From Macrostomum hystrix (lineage: Eukaryota; Platyhelminthes; Macrostomidae): 64,000 nt of DNA. Of this stretch, positions 57,973 through 64,000 are shown in pieces. Below the pieces are notes generated by a model. It ran no database searches. It was given only the letters and a program-made list of their open reading frames with translations, and was not told the origin of the DNA. The position numbers and the translations under genes were made by a program. The number at the start of each line of letters is the position of its first letter. The first letter of the stretch is position 1. The DNA lies in NCBI GenBank assembly GCA_950097015.1, contig CATNEN010000029.1:6715501-6779500 (forward strand), in the 5' to 3' direction.

Positions 57973-58308
57973 ATGCAGCCCAGTCAGCATCCTCCGGCTT
58001 CATCAAGCTGCCAATCGATGGCTGCCCGTCTCCTGACAGTCCGGGCCGGCCATCCCGCCTGCGGCTTCTGCAGCCTGAAGTTCGTCTGCAGGCTGAGGGC
58101 TTTTCGGCATGCTTTGCAGCATATCACCGCGCCAATGTCTGCGCCACTGTCTGTGCCAATGTCTGCGCCAATGTCTGCGCCAATGTCTTGCGCCGAAGTG
58201 ACGGAGCCTGCGGCAGCTCGCTGCATTGAGACTGGCTGCTCACATGCAGCTGGCTGTTGTGAGACTGGCTGCCCACCTGCATGGCACTGTACGGTACTTA
58301 CCTGTTAA
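57973..58308 (+). pseudogene. Internally deleted copy of the zinc-finger-like gene
   Basis: The first 55 or so codons are identical to the long copy at 44925, including finger 1. After only about five repeat units the sequence jumps to the region just before the long copy's stop (CGCCGAAGTGACGGAGCC) in a different frame. It therefore loses all C-terminal Cys/His clusters and reads on into the 33-bp repeat as SCAEVTEPAAARCIETGC. The result is a 111-codon ORF with one finger. It is probably non-functional, though a short single-finger product cannot be excluded. Confidence 0.75.
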
Positions 58309-60794
58309 TAGCAGCCACGTGTTCCTTGCGTACCTTGCGTACCACGTGTTCCTAGCAGCCACGGTGATTTAATATTTTGCCAATGCAAGTTTTTTTGCTT
58401 TATTGCTCAAGCGGGAAAAGTTCAGTAAATACAGAATTACTTTGGCGATGTTCTTTGGCGATTTAGTTTAGTTTCAAAGCGTGAATTTTTCTTTGATGAT
58501 AATTTTTTTGTATATTGAAAATAGAAGCTTTAATTCCTGTATCGAATTTTCTGAAAAAAAAATGGTAACCATAAGATAAAAGATTCACACAAACACTCGC
58601 GCGCGCGCACACACGCACAGTCATTTAACAAATGGGCGATGAGACTAGAACTTTCGACCTCCAGATTGATACGCATAAAACTTATTACTTAGGATTAGTT
58701 TGTTATTCTTAAGTAAATTTTAAACTTTAGTTTTTGCTTTTAAACAAAATGTATTACTACTGTTAGTAATATTTTTCGTCATTTACAAATCATTATTGTG
58801 ACAGATCAAAGGCTTAAGTCCAAATGTACACATTAAAGCACGTCCATAAAAATAGGCATCGTTTGATACAATTTAACACGAAGAATGAATGTTAATTTGT
58901 AATTCAAATTTAGTCCATTTGAAGATAAGGCCACGCACAGATCGAGATTCAAATCTAACCCTTAAAAATATACGCGCGAGAGATAAGCTCAGATCAGGCA
59001 AAAAGTGCTTCTAACACCCCAGGAGGGACTCGAACCCTCAACCTCCGGATTAGAAGTCCGACGCGCTATCCATTGCGCCACTGGGGCTGCAAGAAATCCT
59101 ATAGTAAAATTAAATTTTGAATGGAAACTTTCATACATTTTGTCAGTATGAGCTTTAAGTGCGGTGCATTAACAGCAGTTAACTGTTAGGGTTGAAATCT
59201 TAAGAGAGTCACTTGACTAGGTGGCCTCGGAAGGTCGCGGAACTCAAAAGCCCAGCTGTTTCTTTACGCTAAAACCTAAAATTTCTTTGTGAAATCTGCA
59301 GTGGACAGAGTGAACGAGTGGCCACAGGCAGCATGGGAGAACCCAGCTGGCTCTATAATCCATTGTTTGCTGATCGAGTAGCTTTATTTCAGCAAGTCTG
59401 TTGAATATTATGGAACAGAGCGTTGCAACTAATGTGACTCTCAGTGAGACATGATAGTCAATGATGTCGAAGCTTTCGGCTCTGCTTATTTCATATGAAA
59501 ACGTAAGCGCGGCCATGCATTTTGCACTTGCACTTTCACTTGCACAGAGAGTTAAACCAAAAGACAGCATTGATCAACTCATGGTTGTTTTGTGATTTAT
59601 TGGTTAAATGTCACTATTTATTAGTAGATACGAATTTTTAAAGTTACTTGGCGGCCATGAAGTTGCCGATGTACCAATATAACGATTAGTTTATATAGAT
59701 AACTGTGAATTTGCGTCGAGCCGAATGATGACAAATATAATAAAATATCTCCATTAGAAAAGATCACTTGCATCAGATTTACACTTATATCAAATATTAA
59801 CAATTCACTTAATCTCATAAAATATAATCTTGACTTTTATTGCTACTGGTACACATAGCCGCAGTATGTTTGATATAATGACAAAAAGTATGTGTACGAT
59901 TTAAAATTGCTGGTTTCCAAGACATTTATGCACGCCACGTAGTCAAGCAGTTACAGCCTTACTTACAAAAATTAATCGCATAGGGCTGGTGGTTGTTTAT
60001 ATACTGTTGCTACTGTAAGCTAATTATATTTTTTGTTTTTTTCCTGGAACTTTCTCTGTTGTTATTCCAAAAATTTTATTTAAATGTTACGTTTTTGGCG
60101 TTTTTACTTTGTCCTTGTTCCTTGATACCTGAAACTTTATTATCTCGATAAAAATATTCAAGGTAAGATGGGCAAACGAGTGGAATTATTAGCTTTATAT
60201 TATTATAAGTTTATGCACATTTGTAATTTAGCTATATATTACTTTTTTTCTGAATTGTAGAATTTAATTTAAATTGCTTATGTATTTTTTAAAGCTTTGT
60301 AAAGTAAAAATAAATAATTTAACATATGCTGACTATATGTATACATGCTTCAATCTTTTCAAAATAAGCAATTATTTTATTTTTATTGTAAGATTCCAGT
60401 ATCCAAATACTATTTTTGCTAGTCTTTTTACTTGTTTTCAATCGTGTTTGCTGCATACATAATTAAAATGAATAAATGAGCAATTGTTTCATTGCTCTTA
60501 CTAGCTAATATTTTAGCATTTATACATTTATACTAAGCTTTGCTTTATTAAAGACTATCATTGAAACGGATATCAGTGATAAGTATCCGTTTAATAATAT
60601 TTTTTAAGTTTAGCATGCTTTCATAAATATGAAATGTTTTAGTATTTATTTTTGTACTGTAATTTAAAAAAATCTAATATAAAGCATTATATTTAGTAAA
60701 CTAATAACTGCCCTAGTATAGAATATTTTTTTTCGTAACTTATTTCTAACAAGACTGGAAAAATTGACAAAAATATACTTTGCAGGTTTATATT
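58309..60794. other. AT-rich intergenic region before ALG12
   Basis: The inverted duplication ends near 58290, followed by a short palindromic patch with CCACGTGTTCCT repeated in 58315-58360. The rest is AT-rich, with a short CGCGCGCGCACACACG tract near 58598 and one tRNA-Arg gene. No coding gene is seen. Confidence 0.5.
59015..59087 (-). tRNA. trnR-UCU: tRNA-Arg(UCU), copy 10
   Basis: Intact 73-nt tRNA with a TTTTT about 10 nt downstream. It lies outside the duplicated arms in unrelated flanking DNA, but its minus orientation still continues the alternation. Confidence 0.96.
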
Positions 60795-62944
60795 ATGCCT
60801 TTGTCAGCAAGGCTTATTCATTTCTGCATTCTACTTAGTGTGAGCCTGGTATACATCCACATTGCTCCATATAACAAAGTGGAAGAGAGTTTTAACTTGC
60901 AAGCAACACATGACATCCTTTACCATGGCTACAACTTGTCCGCTGTGAGTCCAAAATTATTTTAGTGTATCGTCTTATCCGTTTTATTTGTATTTCTGTT
61001 TAAATATTAAGGTTAATTATGTGATTCCCACCTGTCTAGTACGACCACAAGGAATTTCCTGGCCCAGTGCCGCGCACTTTTCTGGGCCCGTTGGTACTGG
61101 CGATTGCAGCCTCTCCTCTGAGACTGCTGCTGCCGCGGGCTGCTGCTTCAACTTCCTGGCGCTATTGAAGATCTAGACGACGCTGTCGGGCATAGTCGTC
61201 TGCCGATGATGTTCATTGTTCGAGCTATCCTAGCTGGTGCAGTGGCCTGGTCTCTTGCTGACTTCGCCCAATCATTGGGCCCCGGCGTGGCACCCTGGTT
61301 TGTTGCCATCACTGCTAGCCAGTTCCACTTGATGTTCTACGCTTCGCGTACGCTGCCGAATACATTTGCGCTGGTGCTGGCGCTGCCAGCGATGCGAGCT
61401 CTGCTGTTGGACGACGACTGGCGACGGTGCGTCTGGTGGGCCGGACCCGCTGGTCTGATCTTTCGCAGCGAGCTAAGCCTGCTGTTTGGGCCGCCAGTTC
61501 TGCGCCTGCTGGTCTACAGCCGGCTGCGCATCCGCGAGGCTCTACTGGCTGCTGTGCCTGTGGCCGTCGGATGCGCTGGTGAGATGCGGAGACAGTGTTT
61601 GGGCCCGAAGGTTCAGCAATGACGATTGTCTTCAGTGGCTCCAGGGGTTGCGATATTATTATGAAGTTTCAGGGGCTAACGATATTATCCTGAAGGTTCA
61701 GGGCCAACAATATTCTCATGAAGGTTCAGGGGTAACGATATTATCCTGACGGTTCAGGGGTGACGATATTATCCTGAAGTCTCAGGGGAGTGGATATAAT
61801 CCTGAAGTTCAGATGATAACTGCTTTGTCTTCAGGGTTCTCTGCAGTTCTCTGCTAATCTTGTCTGAAGTCAGTTAGTCATCGCAAATTTCCTTCATATT
61901 TCAAATTCAGCGCTGACTGTCGCTGTCGACTCCGTGTTCTGGGGCCGGCTGGTCTGGCCAGAGCTGTCAGTGCTGATTTTCAATACCTGGCAGAACAAAA
62001 GCTCGCTCTGGGGCACGCAGCCGTTTCTCTGGTACTTCTATTCTGCCCTGCCTCGGTGCTTACTATTTTCGGCGCCGTTGGCGCTAGTTGGCGCCAAAGT
62101 GGCGCCGCGCGCACGACCGCTACTGGCTACGGCGGGCACATTTGTTCTGGCCTATTCATGCCTGCCACACAAGGAGCTGCGCTTTGTACTTTACTCCGTG
62201 CCCCTGTTCAATGCGTCGGCGGCCTACGCCTGCGCTGCTATTTTTAGACGTAGTAAGGATTCCCCAAGCGGAGATTCCTTTGGTGAATCCATTGGCGAAT
62301 CCCACTGGGATTCTCCAGCGGAATCCCATTCAGAAGCACCGATTGAATCCGCGAAGCGTCGTCGTCAAAAGCCGCCAACCGGAGGGGAATCTCGAGAACC
62401 CGAAGCCGCTGCCAGTCGCCGACGCTGGGTAGAATCGCCGCTCCTAAGCGTCGTCCAACTCGCCTGCGTCGGCCATCTGTTGGCCAACGCCGGCGCCGCC
62501 AGCCTATTTGCAGCCGCTGCCTCCTGGAATTATCCCGGCGGAGAGGCAGTCCGCCTCCTGCACACCTACCTGCACTCATCCGCATCGGTGCACGTGCACC
62601 TGTGCAACCTGGCCGCGCAAACCGGAGCCTCCAGATTTCTTCAATTGCACGACGCTTGGATTTATAACAAAACCGAAGGCCTCGACCAGCTTCTGGACTA
62701 TCGGCCATTCAGTCACGTGATCGCTGAGCCAGATTTCGCCGACTCAATCGGTCTGTCTCGCGCCTGTCGCACCATTGGCGCAGTGTCCGTGTTTGACGGC
62801 TTCCAGCTGATCGACGGACTGTCCGGACTGCTTCGGCCGGGCGGCGAGGGCGGCGACTTGCCTGGTGGCGGCCTATTCGCTTGGCATCATCGGCTGCTGC
62901 GGCTGCGCACCGCCCTGCTGCTGCTGGAGAAGCCGACTGCCTGA
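60795..62944 (+). CDS. ALG12: ALG12 alpha-1,6-mannosyltransferase, 3 exons, one frame break
   Basis: ER membrane GT22-family enzyme that adds the eighth mannose to lipid-linked oligosaccharide from dolichol-phosphate mannose. Exons: 60795-60944, 61040-61578 and 61911-62944. Exon 1 has the lumenal [16 protein letters not shown] motif. Exon 2 has [17 protein letters not shown] and [15 protein letters not shown]. Exon 3 has [26 protein letters not shown] and NYPGG. Exon 2 opens in one frame (to a stop near 61165) and continues in another, open from before 61143. One base must be skipped between about 61117 and 61163, after which exon phases agree (573 aa in all). A hydrophilic insert of about 60 residues in exon 3 (62245-62440) replaces a short loop of human ALG12. 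Possible poly(A) signal AATAAA at 63198. Intron 2 holds a 27-bp repeat. Confidence 0.95.
61640..61800. repeat. 27-bp degenerate repeat in ALG12 intron 2
   Basis: About six imperfect units containing GGTTCAGGGGTAACGATATT. Confidence 0.8.
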
Positions 62945-63490
62945 GCCCCTGCGACTTGACCTCGGTTTCATTATGGAATTCCTCTCTTTTGGGTGTTTAG
63001 GCTAGTTTTATTCGCGAGACAAGTCTCCCCTCGCGACTCCCTCTCACCTCCCTCTAAACTCCCTCAAAATTCTACGTTATTTGTATGCTTATGTTACCTG
63101 TATGCTGACACTGCAAAATTGCTTATGTATGTTATTTATTATGCAATTCTCTTATGCAATTCAGTTAAATAACTGCAAAAGATAGTTAATTATACCGAAT
63201 AAATTGCATAAAAGTGCAGCTTCTTCTAACTTTGTGGTTAATTGTCGTACCATTAAAACTGTATCAGCAGAAAAAACGAAAATTATTTTAAAAGAACTTT
63301 CCATTTAGCAGGAATAAGTGCTTTTTAGCATATAGTTCTACTGGTTTTGAGTAGTATTTCACGCAAGCCTAACTGATATTTTATATTTGACGTTTCTACA
63401 AAATGATGATTTCTGAATCAATGACTTCAAAGAATTCAGATTTTCTGATAGTCGGGAAATTTGGTAAATAAATGAGTTCTACGATTCGAT
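62945..63490. other. ALG12 3' region
   Basis: Probable 3' UTR with AATAAA at 63198-63203, then AT-rich DNA. No other gene is seen. Confidence 0.6.
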
Positions 63491-64000
63491 AATTTTCTGT
63501 GAATCCATGAATTCTGTGAATCCATCAATTCTGTGAATCCATCAATTCTGTGAATCCATCAATTCTGTGAATCCATCAATTCTGTGAATCCATCAATTCT
63601 ATGAATCCATCAATTCTGTGAATCCATCAATTCTGTGAATCCATCAATTCTGTGAATCCATCAATTCTGTGAATCCATCAATTCTATGAATCCATGAATT
63701 CTGTGAATCCATGAATTCTGTGAATCCATCAATTCTGTGAATCCATCAATTCTGTGAATCCATCAATTCTGTGAATCCATCAATTCTGTGAATCAATCAA
63801 TTCTGTGAATCCATCAATTCTGTGAATCCATAATATTCTGTGAATCCATCAATTCTATGAATCCATCAATTCTGTGAATCCATCAATTCTGTGAATCCAT
63901 CAATTCTGTGAATCCATCAATTCTGTGAATCCATCAATTCTGTGAATCCATCAATTCTGTGAATCCATAAATTCTGTGAAATTATAAATTCTGTGAAATT
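63490..64000. repeat. 17-bp satellite running off the window end
   Basis: About 29 units of CCATCAATTCTGTGAAT with few variants; the array continues to the last base, so its true length is unknown. Confidence 0.93.

Larger units (their letters stand above)
54420..58290. repeat. Right arm of large inverted duplication
   Basis: Inverse of 43850-49290. In order: copy-7 tRNA and flank, purine satellite, unique spacer, copy-8 tRNA, 24-bp satellite, copy-9 tRNA, unique flank, CRE promoter and the truncated zinc-finger copy. The spacer between the arms is about 5.1 kb. The right arm is about 1.5 kb shorter through satellite contraction and a deletion in the zinc-finger copy. Confidence 0.9.

Overview
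The window is nuclear DNA of an invertebrate animal. The genes have GT-AG introns and animal orthologues, and the tRNA genes are of the Pol III type. A nuclear receptor with the CESCKA P-box (NR1J/HR96/DAF-12 class) argues for a protostome. A lophotrochozoan or free-living flatworm is possible, but I cannot name the species. Exons are GC-rich. Intergenic DNA is AT-rich and crowded with tandem repeats, SINEs and small inverted-repeat transposons.

Layout. 1-2190: gene-poor, with a 514-bp MITE. 2201-5626 (+): USP30-type mitochondrial deubiquitinase. 7429-9422 (+): HR96-type nuclear receptor. 9423-14855: gene-poor, with a SINE, a 60-bp foldback and a 480-bp MITE. 14856-17411 (+): eRF1. 17412-21913: gene-poor, with a foldback element. 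21914-23004 (+): QDPR. 24310-24717 (+): SUB1/PC4. 24718-28232: two large minisatellites. 28233-30251 (-): ZDHHC12-type palmitoyltransferase. 31058-31603 (-): FDX2 ferredoxin. 31604-35879: a SINE and a very uniform 32-bp array. 35880-38103 (-): unrecognised 660-residue polyQ/polyH protein with a PP1-docking-like motif. 38104-41450: two minisatellites. 41558-59087: tRNA-Arg(UCU) array. 60795-62944 (+): ALG12. 63490-64000: a 17-bp satellite that runs off the end.

The most unusual part is 41.5-59.1 kb. Ten intact, intronless tRNA-Arg(UCU) genes and one broken copy alternate strictly in orientation. Outward-facing pairs bracket blocks of one 24-bp satellite. The inward-facing intervals hold a zinc-finger-like gene, a purine-rich satellite, or a three-exon Q/H-rich gene. 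Most of the region lies in a large imperfect inverted repeat (about 43.85-49.29 kb against 54.42-58.29 kb). The zinc-finger gene is therefore present twice, once long and once internally deleted.

The conserved genes are unrelated housekeeping genes (translation termination, pteridine recycling, Fe-S biogenesis, N-glycosylation, transcription, mitochondrial ubiquitin control, palmitoylation, nuclear receptor signalling) with no operon-like link. Two general themes recur. Nearly every intron above about 200 bp contains a tandem repeat. Also, USP30, ALG12 and probably ZDHHC12 show single-base frame breaks inside otherwise conserved coding sequence, which look more like consensus errors than decay.
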